A stretch of 64,000 bases of DNA from Mesorhizobium sp. B2-1-1 (GCF_006442975.2 NZ_CP083955.1:186001-250000); one strand, 5' to 3'. Positions 36,576 through 45,183 are shown, counted from the stretch's first letter. Program-made: numbers and translations. Notes: generated by a model not told the origin, from the letters alone.

Positions 36576-36830
36576 ATGAATTTGCAGACGTCGAAAGGCG
36601 CGACATATGACGTACGGAAACTTCCACCTGAAAGGAAGCAGTCCGCTGTATTGTCAATGTTCGACGGACTCAAACCCGGTCAGACATTCGTGGTCGTTCT
36701 CGATTTTGATCCTGATAGACTCAGGCGTCAGTTCGAAGCGTTCTTTGCTGGCGAACACATCTGGCTTTGCCTTAGACCGGGGCCACCAGAATGGCTGATC
36801 GAGATAGGAAGACCTCAACCTGCGCAGTGA
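36576..36830 (+). CDS. DUF2249-like protein, third copy
   Basis: An 84-residue single-domain protein with AAGGA before the ATG: YDVRKLPPERKQSAVLSMF, then GLKPGQTFVVVLDFDPDRL and PEWLIEIGR, the DUF2249 pattern without the Cys tail. It follows ubiX by 37 bp and is probably co-transcribed with ubiDX. Confidence 0.75.
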   Translation: MNLQTSKGATYDVRKLPPERKQSAVLSMFDGLKPGQTFVVVLDFDPDRLRRQFEAFFAGEHIWLCLRPGPPEWLIEIGRPQPAQ

Positions 36831-36887
36831 TGTCGAGCTCTACGAAGAGGTCGCACACGCCGATCGACCGATCTGGTCACTCAAGAC

Positions 36888-37247
36888 TCAGGTGGCAGTG
36901 ACCGTGAGGGCCCCCTTCATTCCAAGCTCATAATGACCCCGTATCAGGTGGTCGTATTCGCCTTCATTGGTGAAGGCCAGACGCACCGTCTCGCCTCTTT
37001 TTACGGTGACTGAAACCGGATCGAACGCCATCGATCCATCTTCGTTCTCGACCATGCTGATCGCGATGGTACGATCTATTTTGGCCGCCATGCCCGGCTG
37101 ACCGATAACCATCAGTTCATGGCCGTCATGAGTGCCGGAATGCATTCCCGCCGCAAGCGCCGGGGCGATGAAGAGGACCATGGCGATTGTTGGCATCATG
37201 CATTTCTTCAGTGCGATTTCTCCGTTGTGAAATGTGTTGAGTTTCAC
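36888..37247 (-). pseudogene. Cupredoxin-like protein with an internal deletion
   Basis: A secreted protein (signal MPTIAMVLFIAPALAAG) whose C-terminal half is a cupredoxin: FDPVSVTVKRGETVRLAFT and EGEYDH, the first copper His context. Relatives then have about 35-40 more residues and an ACLIPGHYEAGM-type end with the copper Cys. Here EYDH runs directly into LIRGHYELGMKGALTV, so the middle and the Cys are gone while the frame stays open. It looks like an in-frame deletion that would abolish a normal type-1 copper site. The start is uncertain (GTG 37247 or ATG 37199). Confidence 0.6.
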
Positions 37248-37342
37248 CCTGTCGGAGGTGGCCGCGGGCTCTGTTTTGGACCGCGATCGGCGGAACCAGG
37301 TTAGCAGGGTCGCCTGAAGCCTTCACCAGTTCTTGCCGCTGA

Positions 37343-37735
37343 TCACCTATGGCCCGTCTGCACCGCAGATAAACTGAGTTGCCGCATCGAAAATGCACCC
37401 TCCTTTGCGGTGCTCGCGATGTCGTCAAACAGGAGAGCGAGATCCATGTAGACGCTGCGATCCCGTTCGGCTGCGCCCATTTCATCGAGATCCTGCAGGA
37501 AGAAGAGAATGGCTTCGATGCGCTCGCGTTGACAGCGGGCGTTGGCAAGATGCTCGCGTGCCGCGCGCCGCACTTCCAGAGCCGTAAATCGCGCCAGCGT
37601 CTCGTCGAGTCTGGAACGGCACTCACAATCGAGCCGGGCGTCCTTGATCAAATTTGCCAGCCTGCCGACAACGGCCATGCCAGCAAAGCGCCGGGAACAG
37701 TCGTCAATACTACTCAATGGAACGTTTTGTTTCAT
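37343..37735 (-). CDS. Helical protein of unknown function (130 aa)
   Basis: Starts at an ATG with AGGAG upstream; the longer frame would cross the regulatory box. It is all-helical with several Cys (DDCSRR, DCECRSRL, NARCQRER) and YMDLALLFDDIASTAKEG near the end. No family recognised. It is divergent from the second nnrS and shares its TTGCG box, so a role in NO or denitrification physiology is a reasonable inference. Confidence 0.6.
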   Translation of the reverse strand: MKQNVPLSSIDDCSRRFAGMAVVGRLANLIKDARLDCECRSRLDETLARFTALEVRRAAREHLANARCQRERIEAILFFLQDLDEMGAAERDRSVYMDLALLFDDIASTAKEGAFSMRQLSLSAVQTGHR

Positions 37736-37862
37736 CTTCTTCGCTCCTAGGGCAGACGTTTCGCAGCCGGTCGCAACGCGAACAGACGACGCGCGCCCTG
37801 CCAATCGGCAGACGCGGTCTCGAAAATTGTTTTGATTATAAGCGACTATTTTTGCTGCCTGT

Positions 37863-37876
37863 TTGCGCTGGAGCAA
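37863..37876 (+). promoter_or_regulatory. NnrR-type box TTGCG-CTGG-AGCAA
   Basis: Lies between the unknown helical protein (minus strand, start 37735) and the second nnrS (start 37998); distances fit both promoters. Confidence 0.6.
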
Positions 37877-37997
37877 ACACGTAGACCGATCATCGACGGT
37901 ATTGCCTTCGCATTGAGTTTTTTCCGACCGCCGATCTTGCGAGTTGAGAAGCGGCACGAGGACGTCGTGTCAGTCATCCCTGTAGAGGAATTGTCGC

Positions 37998-39188
37998 ATG
38001 GCCGCCGACGGGAGTGTGCTTATTTTCGACGCGAAGCAGAGGCGGATGTCGGCGCCGTTTCGGCCATTCTTTCTAATCGCGGGGTTGGACGCGATTGTAG
38101 GCCCGGCGGTCTGGCTGCCGTCAACGTTCGGAATACAGGCCATCGGCCCGACCGGGATATCTCCCGGCGATTGGCATCGCGACGTGCTTCTTTTCGGGAT
38201 GGTTCCAGCCATTTTGACTGGCTTTCTGTTGACGGCATTGCCTCGATGGACAGGACGACGCGCAGTCTCGCCACTTACCACGCGTCTGCTCGTCGCCCTA
38301 TGGCTGTGCAGCCGGGGGACTTTCCTGTTTCTATCGCATTCGGCCGGGCTTGCCCTCTATGCGTTTTTGGTGCTGACGCTCCTCTTGATTGCGGCGGGAC
38401 GGGTGATCGCGAGCCGCGACCGCCGCAACCTGAAGATATTGTTTCTGCTGCTCGCCTTTTGTGGTGGCAACATACTTGCGGCGGCGTCCTACCAAGTAGA
38501 ATTTGCGCTGCGGCTAGCCTTGGCTTCGATCGTCGGACTTGTCATGATCATCGGAGGACGCGTCGTCCCGGCGTTGACGGTGGCCTATGTCGAGAGCGCG
38601 GGCGGTCGAATCTCCGTCAACCGTTCTGCCGTTTTGGAATACGCGGCAGCGGCTATTGCGGCATGCGCCCTTGGTTTGTGGGTTGTTGCGCCGCAGGCAC
38701 AACTCACCGGCGTTGCCTGCGCGCTCGCCGCCTGCGGTCAGACCATGCGAGCCGCCCAATGGAATGGTTGGCGAAGCGCGGCCTCGGCGACGGCTCTTGC
38801 CCTTCACATAGGATATGGATGGATCATCGTGGGTTTCGGACTTCTGGCGATCCACATTCTAGCACCGGAGTGGCTGGGACAGGCGGCTGCGGTCCACGCA
38901 TGGACGATCGGCGCCATTGGCACGATGGCCCTCGCTATCATGGCGAGCATGATCCGTAAGCATAGCCACCGCGCCTTCGCGTCTTCGGCTCCGACGACCG
39001 GTGCGTTCATAGCGATGACGACTTGCTGCCTGTCGCGCCTCCTCGTCGAACTGTTGCCGGACTACGGGACAGGCTTGACCAACCTCTCGGGAGCAATGTG
39101 GGTTGTCGCCTTCGGTCTGTTTGTCACAGCATTCCGTAGAATGCTCATCCTGCGCAAGACGAAGCCAGACTGCCGCTCCACATCCTAA
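37998..39188 (+). CDS. nnrS: Second NnrS family protein
   Basis: A 396-residue NnrS: RRMSAPFRPFFLIAGLDAI, GDWHRDVLLFGMVPAILTGF, YQVEFALRLALASIVGLVMI and IIGGRVVPALTVAYVES, then further helices to about 390. It is clearly divergent from the first copy (GGRVVPALTVAYVES versus GGRIVPSFTRNWLVR), so it is an old paralogue or separate acquisition. GAGGAA lies before the ATG. A TTGCG box is upstream. Confidence 0.9.
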   Translation: MAADGSVLIFDAKQRRMSAPFRPFFLIAGLDAIVGPAVWLPSTFGIQAIGPTGISPGDWHRDVLLFGMVPAILTGFLLTALPRWTGRRAVSPLTTRLLVALWLCSRGTFLFLSHSAGLALYAFLVLTLLLIAAGRVIASRDRRNLKILFLLLAFCGGNILAAASYQVEFALRLALASIVGLVMIIGGRVVPALTVAYVESAGGRISVNRSAVLEYAAAAIAACALGLWVVAPQAQLTGVACALAACGQTMRAAQWNGWRSAASATALALHIGYGWIIVGFGLLAIHILAPEWLGQAAAVHAWTIGAIGTMALAIMASMIRKHSHRAFASSAPTTGAFIAMTTCCLSRLLVELLPDYGTGLTNLSGAMWVVAFGLFVTAFRRMLILRKTKPDCRSTS

Positions 39189-39348
39189 GCGACGATCAAT
39201 GCCGCAGCGCGCCTGATTGAGCTGATCCGAGGGTGCCATGCCGTCGCTGCCGATTGCCTTCACACCCAATTCGTGAAGTTATTTTTGCGACAGCATAGGG
39301 CCGCCGGTTCGGTCCAGTGGAAGATGCTACCCACGCTGCTGAACGCCT

Positions 39349-40164
39349 TCAAGGTTGCGGCTTATACTTATCCGGGGGTTGAGATGCGTAGTATTGTGCT
39401 ACTTGCTCCATTTCATCGTCCGTCATTGCGCGTGCAATATTTCGCATCTGCTGGCTAATATCGTTGCGACGACCTCCGTCTGCGAAAGCGCGCAGTTGAG
39501 CTTTGATGTAGACGGCCGACTGGCCTTCGAGCCACGGACTGCCGGCCTTGTTGTCCAAACTGCCGTGACACGAGCCGCAAGGCGCAATTCCGCGCATTGG
39601 GGCTCCATTGATGACGATGCGAGGCGCAGGAACCTTTTGCGAGGGATGATAGGCAGGCAATCGCGGCAGGTAATTATAATAGGCCGCGAGGTCGATCATG
39701 TCCTGGTCGGCAAGATGAGGCGCGAATGGACTCATTACGGCGTTCACGCGCGCGCCCGATTTGAAGTCTTTTAGCTGTTTGTATATGGCGGCTGGGTATT
39801 GCCCTGCGAGGTTGGGCGAATCGGCGCGGCTGACGCCCGTCGGGCCATGGCATATCGCGCATTGCTGAGCGAGCGTCGCACCGCGGTTGATCGACTCGTT
39901 CGAAGGATTGGCGAGCATGGCTGACGTCATGATGACGTCCGAGGTCTTGAACGTGGGCTGAACGGTCCTGGCACCCGATGTCAGTTTGGGAATGCCGGCA
40001 GCACTGCATATTGCGTCCCACAAGCCAGCCAGCTTCAGATCAGACTGTGCATAGGGAAGCAGGATGAAGCCGCCAAGGGCTGTCAAGACCACCAGCGCGG
40101 CCGTGATACCAATACTCAACCTGACCCAAGGGTTTGTCGCTGAGAAGAGGCGTTCCGTCGACAT
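39349..40164 (-). CDS. Membrane-anchored diheme cytochrome c (c4-like)
   Basis: A 271-residue protein with an N-terminal membrane anchor (about residues 15-37) and two CxxCH heme sites, CAICHGPTG and CGSCHGS, each in a c4-like domain (LADQDMIDLAAYYNYLPR; MTDDEMEQVAQYYASQ). Its start overlaps the stop of the subunit I gene (TAATG), so it is coupled to the heme-copper operon and is a probable electron donor to it. Confidence 0.85.
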   Translation of the reverse strand: MSTERLFSATNPWVRLSIGITAALVVLTALGGFILLPYAQSDLKLAGLWDAICSAAGIPKLTSGARTVQPTFKTSDVIMTSAMLANPSNESINRGATLAQQCAICHGPTGVSRADSPNLAGQYPAAIYKQLKDFKSGARVNAVMSPFAPHLADQDMIDLAAYYNYLPRLPAYHPSQKVPAPRIVINGAPMRGIAPCGSCHGSLDNKAGSPWLEGQSAVYIKAQLRAFADGGRRNDISQQMRNIARAMTDDEMEQVAQYYASQPPDKYKPQP

Positions 40165-41786
40165 TATCGGGCTCCAATGTAGACAGCCGGAACAGAGGTG
40201 CCCTGCCTGAACGCGAGTTGCAAGATTGGGAACCCATAATTGGTCACAGTGAGCCCGATCATCAGTGCCAGCCAAAGGCCATAGCTGTTAAGGGCAGCGG
40301 GCACAGAAACGGGAGCATGGACGGCCGTGCTGAAGCGATATTCGCCCGCATCCATCGCCGGGGCGCGCTGGCCTCGTATGAGGATGAGAATGAAGATCGC
40401 GCCGGAGATCAGCAGGATCAGCCCCCCAAAGGCCGACATGCTCACTGACATCGCTTCGGAGGCAAGTCCGGGGTCGGTATAATCGAAGTAAGCCATGCGG
40501 CGAGGCATGCCTAATATACCAACATAATGCCACGGGAAAGTTGTAATGATCATGCCCAGAAACCATAGCCAGAGCTGCAGGCGCATGAGGCGGAAGTCGA
40601 TGAACGCGCGCCCCGTCAGATGTGGCCATAGATCGTAGGCGATGGCGAAATACATGATCACGATCGCGCCGCCGAAGATCAGATGGAAATGGCCGGTTAT
40701 CCACTGCGTGTTGTGGATCGTGGTGTCGAGCTGATAGCTCATGTTAATGAGGCCTCCGGCGCCGCCGAAACCCAGAAGCACGAAGGAGAATGCCGTTGCC
40801 AGCATGATCGGATTGTTCCACGGCAATGTAGCGATCCATCCCAGTGGTCCTCTGCCCCCACGCAGGCGACCTGCGATTTCGACAGATGCGCAGATCGTGA
40901 AAACAGTCAGCAGGGTCGGCAGGGCCACAAGCGCCGTGAACGCCGAATGGATGAACTTGAAGCCGGCGCCGACCTGCGGATCGGCGAAAGCGTGATGGAT
41001 GCCGATGGGCATCGCAACGACCAGAAAGAGGATGAAGGCAATCCTGCCCATGGAGTCGCTGTAGAGCTTCCCGCCAATGGCCCGCGGCACGATCGTGTAA
41101 TAGGCGATATAGGTAGGCATCAGCCAGAAATAGACGATGGCATGAAGCGTCCATGAGAAGAAGACGCGGGCCAACCCAGCGTCTATGGTCGATTTCAAGC
41201 CGAGCGCTACCGGCAAAATCTGGAACAAAAGCTCTAGCGCCGCTCCAACGGCCGTCCAGGCCCAAAGATATGCGCCCGCTACATTGGCGAACATGGCGAG
41301 AGGCACCGGCGCGTCCGGGTTGTTTCGCTTCCAGATCCTCAGGTTGATGGACATGAGTGCGACCCATATCCATGACCCGAGCACCACCAGCACGACGCCG
41401 ATATAGTAGAATGGGCTCCCAATCAGCGGCGGATAGAACGTGTAGAGTACGGATGCGCGGCCAAGCGACACGGGAACCATCGCCGTCACTGCGCCGATCA
41501 CGATCAGCCAGAAGCCCGCCCAGGCCCATCGCCGTCCGATGAGTGGTTGCTTGAGCGCGCTTTCGGAAATGGCGTAGCCGAAGCCCATGGCCACGAGCGT
41601 CGGGAACACGTAACCCATAATGGTTCCGTGGGCCGTCAGCGAGCGATAATACCATTCCGGATTGGTGATCCAGGTATGAAGCGGGCTTCGAATGAACATC
41701 TGCCAGGCGCCCATGATAAGCGCGAGCCCAAAAACCGCAAACGCAAGCCAAAAATGAGCAAGTATCAGTCGCCGGCTATTTAACAC
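40164..41786 (-). CDS. B-family (ba3-like) heme-copper reductase subunit I
   Basis: A 540-residue catalytic subunit with about 13 helices. Low-spin heme His in SLTAHGTIMGYVFP; CuB His and H-x3-Y in TLHAIVYFWLMPTY; HH pair in GIHHAFADPQVG; heme ligands in WITGHFHLIFGG. The sequence runs close to Thermus-type ba3 oxidase (GRLRGGRGPLGWI, GGAGGLINMSYQLD), with Ala for Pro after the CuB His. All oxygen-reductase residues seem present, but B-family enzymes can also reduce NO, and no other NO reductase is seen here. It starts at a GTG overlapping the subunit II gene by 11 bp. Confidence 0.88.
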   Translation of the reverse strand: MLNSRRLILAHFWLAFAVFGLALIMGAWQMFIRSPLHTWITNPEWYYRSLTAHGTIMGYVFPTLVAMGFGYAISESALKQPLIGRRWAWAGFWLIVIGAVTAMVPVSLGRASVLYTFYPPLIGSPFYYIGVVLVVLGSWIWVALMSINLRIWKRNNPDAPVPLAMFANVAGAYLWAWTAVGAALELLFQILPVALGLKSTIDAGLARVFFSWTLHAIVYFWLMPTYIAYYTIVPRAIGGKLYSDSMGRIAFILFLVVAMPIGIHHAFADPQVGAGFKFIHSAFTALVALPTLLTVFTICASVEIAGRLRGGRGPLGWIATLPWNNPIMLATAFSFVLLGFGGAGGLINMSYQLDTTIHNTQWITGHFHLIFGGAIVIMYFAIAYDLWPHLTGRAFIDFRLMRLQLWLWFLGMIITTFPWHYVGILGMPRRMAYFDYTDPGLASEAMSVSMSAFGGLILLISGAIFILILIRGQRAPAMDAGEYRFSTAVHAPVSVPAALNSYGLWLALMIGLTVTNYGFPILQLAFRQGTSVPAVYIGAR

Positions 41787-42333
41787 AGCTCACCCTCTCT
41801 TGCTTGGTTGCCATGGTCATGAACTCGGCTTTGTCAATGACCTTGACTTTCCCCCACATTCCTTCGTGCCCGAAGCTGCAATATTCCTGGCATGGCATCA
41901 GGTACTCGCCCGGCTTGCGGAAGCGGGCGTTCTGCACGGAAATGTAGCCGGGGACGAGCATGGTGTTGACGTTCGTCCCCTGAATAAGAAGGCCGTGGAT
42001 GACATCTGCACTGGTGGCGCGGATGGTTATCGTCGTGTCAGTCGGGACGAGAATGCACTGTGGCGCGAAGGAGTATTGTTGCCCGATTGCCCGGACAGTT
42101 ACTGAACCGTCAGGCTCGATGGCGCTACCAAGGTTGGATTCGACGAACTCACCCGAAATGTGAAGCGTGGTTGGATCAGCGGTCTCCACCCGCGCCTGCG
42201 GCATCGTCGCCTGATGGATGCCGGCGAAGGCCGCCATGCCGGCGAGGAAGGCGATGATCAAGACCGCGATTATTGCCCAGTTTTTCTCGGCGCGAATCGC
42301 AGCCCCGGCATGGTCAACAGGATCCTCGGTCAT
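41776..42333 (-). CDS. Heme-copper reductase subunit II with CuA site
   Basis: A 185-residue subunit: one transmembrane helix (about residues 20-42), then a cupredoxin domain. CuA ligands are complete: His in SADVIHGLLI, then CQEYCSFGHEGM with two Cys, His and Met. It takes electrons from cytochrome c for subunit I. Together with the c4-like cytochromes this defines a cytochrome c-dependent enzyme rather than a quinol-dependent one. Confidence 0.9.
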   Translation of the reverse strand: MTEDPVDHAGAAIRAEKNWAIIAVLIIAFLAGMAAFAGIHQATMPQARVETADPTTLHISGEFVESNLGSAIEPDGSVTVRAIGQQYSFAPQCILVPTDTTITIRATSADVIHGLLIQGTNVNTMLVPGYISVQNARFRKPGEYLMPCQEYCSFGHEGMWGKVKVIDKAEFMTMATKQERVSCVK

Positions 42334-42351
42334 CTGGATAGCCTCGAAGCC

Positions 42352-42528
42352 CTAAGGATTGGCGTGGGGGATGAATACGAGTAGGTAGAACGTCAACCAC
42401 ATGCCAAGCACAATGGCGGTCGTAATACCGGCGAGGAGAAAAGCTCCGCCTGGGCCCGATCGTAATATCCGCTCCAGTGCCTCCTTTTCGGATCCGGCTG
42501 CGCCTGTCGGCTCATCAGAGTTGATCAT
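42352..42528 (-). CDS. Tiny single-helix subunit of the heme-copper reductase
   Basis: A 58-residue protein: a polar N-terminus rich in Glu, then one hydrophobic helix (GAFLLAGITTAIVLGMWLTF) and a short tail ending HANP. It fills the gap between the triheme cytochrome (7 bp away) and subunit II (18 bp away). Position and size recall subunit IIa of ba3 oxidases or CcoQ, but I see no sequence identity to claim either. Confidence 0.65.
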   Translation of the reverse strand: MINSDEPTGAAGSEKEALERILRSGPGGAFLLAGITTAIVLGMWLTFYLLVFIPHANP

Positions 42529-42535
42529 CCGGCCC

Positions 42536-43813
42536 TCAATTCAATGTCGCAGAGCGCAGCTGGTTTGCTTCCGACGGGCTGATCGCTGCTCCCCGATTGC
42601 CCCACGAGGTGCGGACATAAGTGACTACCGCCGCCACCTCGTTGTCTGACAAAGTGCCGGCAAACGGAGGCATGCCATACGGCATCGGATTGCCGGCGGT
42701 GCCGGGAGGATAACCGCCATTCAGTACCATCCGGATCGCGTTCACCGCCGACTGCATCTGGATGGACTGGTTGCCGGCCAATGGCGGGTAATGTGGCGGA
42801 GCCCCTTCGCCTCGCGCGCCGTGGCAGCTTGCGCATCGTTGATCGTACACCGTTTTGCCAAGGCTTATCAGCAGGCTTCCTTCGCTCGGCGGCACGGAAG
42901 GTTTAGCGACATCGGGGGCGCTGTCCTGAGCGATGCTCTTCAAGTAGACGGCCATTGCGCGCGTGTCTTCGTCGCTGAGATACTGGAGGCTGTTGTAAAC
43001 GACTTCGGCCATCGGCCCGTAGACCGCGCCCCTGTTCGAGACCCCGGTGCGCAGCAGATCGGAAATGTCCTTGATGCTCCAGTCGCCGAGCCCCGCTTCC
43101 TTGTTCGAGGTGAGGGATGGGGCATACCAGTTCTGCATCGGGATAAGACCGCCCTTGAAGGCGTCGGACTGAGAGTTGCCTCCAAGGGCGTTGATCGGCG
43201 TATGGCACATGCCGCAGTGCCCGAGCCCCTCGACGAGGTAGGCGCCGCGATTCCACTCCTGCGACTTGCTTGGATCGGGCTGATATTCGCCTTCGGTAAA
43301 GAACAAGGTACGCCAGCCAAGGATTAGTGATCGGTTGTTGTATGGAAAACTGAGGTCATGGGGCCGGTTTCGCTGTTTCACCGCTTCGACAGACTTGAGA
43401 TAGGCGTAAATCGCGTCGCTGTCTTCCCGGGTCACCTTGGTGTAGGAGGCGAACGGCATTGCCGGATAGATCAATCCCCCATCCCGTGAACGCCCGGTAT
43501 GCATCATCCTGTAAAACTCGTCGGCCGTCCATTGGCCGATACCGGTCTCAGGATCCGGTGTGATGTTGGAAGTGTAGAGTGTGCCGAAGGGGGTGAGCAT
43601 GGCGCGGCCGCCTGAAAACAACTTGCCTTCGGGCGCCGTATGGCAGGCGATGCAATCTCCGGCACGTGCCAGATACTCGCCTTTGAGAATAGTGGCCGCC
43701 GGGTTTGTCAATGTCCGTTCTTGCGCCCAGGCGGCGTCGTCCAGCTTGAGGGCGGCAAACGAAACCGCGCCTGAAAACGCCAGGAGGCCGACGAGAACTT
43801 TGGGCTTCAGCAT
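42536..43813 (-). CDS. Triheme cytochrome c, alcohol-dehydrogenase-subunit type
   Basis: A 425-residue exported protein with three CxxCH sites: CIACHTAPEG near residue 54, CGMCHTPIN near 202 and CASCHGARG near 330. The layout (GGRAMLTPFGTLYTSNITPD, LTSNKEAGLGDWS, MPPFAGTLSDNEVAAVVTYVR) matches the cytochrome subunit of membrane alcohol/sorbitol/gluconate dehydrogenases. Here no dehydrogenase subunit is adjacent; it sits in the heme-copper operon, so it may carry electrons from periplasmic dehydrogenases or cytochrome pools to the reductase. Confidence 0.9.
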   Translation of the reverse strand: MLKPKVLVGLLAFSGAVSFAALKLDDAAWAQERTLTNPAATILKGEYLARAGDCIACHTAPEGKLFSGGRAMLTPFGTLYTSNITPDPETGIGQWTADEFYRMMHTGRSRDGGLIYPAMPFASYTKVTREDSDAIYAYLKSVEAVKQRNRPHDLSFPYNNRSLILGWRTLFFTEGEYQPDPSKSQEWNRGAYLVEGLGHCGMCHTPINALGGNSQSDAFKGGLIPMQNWYAPSLTSNKEAGLGDWSIKDISDLLRTGVSNRGAVYGPMAEVVYNSLQYLSDEDTRAMAVYLKSIAQDSAPDVAKPSVPPSEGSLLISLGKTVYDQRCASCHGARGEGAPPHYPPLAGNQSIQMQSAVNAIRMVLNGGYPPGTAGNPMPYGMPPFAGTLSDNEVAAVVTYVRTSWGNRGAAISPSEANQLRSATLN

Positions 43814-43822
43814 AGCGTCCTC

Positions 43823-44533
43823 TCAGTTCGGCTGGCTTCCACAATCGAAGGGCAATGTGAAGGTGCCTTTCGGGGCTGGCGCGGCATTCGGCGGGGCCGG
43901 CAGGGAAGACAGCCACGCCGCCACGGATCTCACATCATCTTCCGTAAGGTGCCCTGCCACGACTTGCATGCAATCAGGAGCAGTCGCCGTCCGGGTCCCG
44001 TAGCGCCAGGCGCCGAGCTGAGCGCTTACATAGGCTGGGCGCAGACCAAGAAGGCCGGGAATTGCAGGCTCCATGCCCGTAAGCGAAGGGCCGTGACAGC
44101 TCGCGCACGCAGGTATGGAGCGCGCTGAGTCACCATGTGTCACCAGTTCCTTGCCATGCATCAAAGCGTCTTGCGAGACGTCGGGGGGCGCGGCAACAGG
44201 CAAGGCCGGCCGTTGGTCGGCAAAATAGTCCGCCATCTTCTTGAGATAGGACTGCGGCAGGAATTCGAGCAAGTAGTTCATCGGCGGATAATGGCGCCGT
44301 CCCGCTCTGAACGCGAGCAACTGATTATAGAGATATCCGGATGGCTTGCCCGCCAGTCGCGGGAAATAGACGTCGCTGGTGCCCTTGCCTTTGTCGCCAT
44401 GACAAATGGTGCAGGCCTGCACGCGAGCTTCCATTGTGTCTGGAGCGTTGTTTGGCGGATTGTCTTGCGAAAGTGCGGAGACGGAGGTGAGCAACAGAGA
44501 CGCAACAACAGCGAGCGGAATTGGGTTGCTCAT
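43823..44533 (-). CDS. Periplasmic diheme cytochrome c4-like
   Basis: A 236-residue exported protein with CTICHGDKGKG and CASCHGPS, each followed by a c4-type helix (LPQSYLKKMADYFADQRP; LTEDDVRSVAAWLSS). The ATG at 44533 has GGAGCTTAGG before it and gives a clean signal peptide; the 15-codon-longer frame does not. It is the first gene of the six-gene heme-copper operon. No TTG-N8-CAA box is visible upstream. Confidence 0.88.
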   Translation of the reverse strand: MSNPIPLAVVASLLLTSVSALSQDNPPNNAPDTMEARVQACTICHGDKGKGTSDVYFPRLAGKPSGYLYNQLLAFRAGRRHYPPMNYLLEFLPQSYLKKMADYFADQRPALPVAAPPDVSQDALMHGKELVTHGDSARSIPACASCHGPSLTGMEPAIPGLLGLRPAYVSAQLGAWRYGTRTATAPDCMQVVAGHLTEDDVRSVAAWLSSLPAPPNAAPAPKGTFTLPFDCGSQPN

Positions 44534-44981
44534 ACCTAAGCTCCATCGGCCTGGCTGAGACCATAACCAAGACAGCAAGGATATGGAACCCCCGCAGCGG
44601 CAACTCGCTTGTTTTCACAGACATGAGCTGATGGGCCACGGAAATTGCCGCAAACGGGTCGAGGAGCGCGTTGGAGAGGACGAGACGAAGCAGATGGAGC
44701 TTGAGCCGGAAAGGTAGCCTGAACCGCAGTGTTTGGCAGAAACGCGGGGTCGGAAACGGGCGGGGCAGCTTGGGGTTTCTCCAGGCGATTTCTGGGGCAT
44801 CGACGCGTATTGTCAGCCAGACCGAAGGATCCTAGCTCATACTAACCCGCTTGAACCGGCAACTCCATGCGGAACCATTCTGCGCCGTACAGGTTGCTTT
44901 TGCAGAGTGTTCGATTCCCCGAGGATGCAGCCGCTTGAGGCCCGTTGTCCGTCCCTCCGGCAGCGGGCCTTCCTTGCTCAG

Positions 44982-45183
44982 TCAGCCCCCTAATGGGGCA
45001 CCTCGGAATTTCCCCTCCTCGATAGCAGCCAGCTTGAAGCACTCTCGAGCCTTCCTGAGGTGTCGCTTGGCCAGCCAGAGCGGCCCAGCAAGCGCGCACC
45101 GCTTGTTTCCACTTAGGGCCACGCTTACTCCACTGAAGGAGATGCTCGGCGGCAGCCTCTACGCTGCTGACCATGTACGTCAT
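44982..45183 (-). pseudogene. DUF982-family protein, frameshifted
   Basis: The first frame reads VSSVEAAAEHLLQWSKRG and AVRACWAALAGQATPQE; the second frame continues AREC-FKLAAIEEGKFRGAP to a stop at 44982. One missing base near 45045 separates them. DUF982 is a small Rhizobiales family of unknown function. The gene lies in a decayed patch. Confidence 0.55.

Noticed and set aside
40164..41786. Subunit I as a NorB-type nitric oxide reductase
   Set aside because: It has the CuB HH pair, the H-x3-Y Tyr and a CuA partner, so it is a B-family enzyme, not NorB. NO reduction is kept only as a hypothesis.
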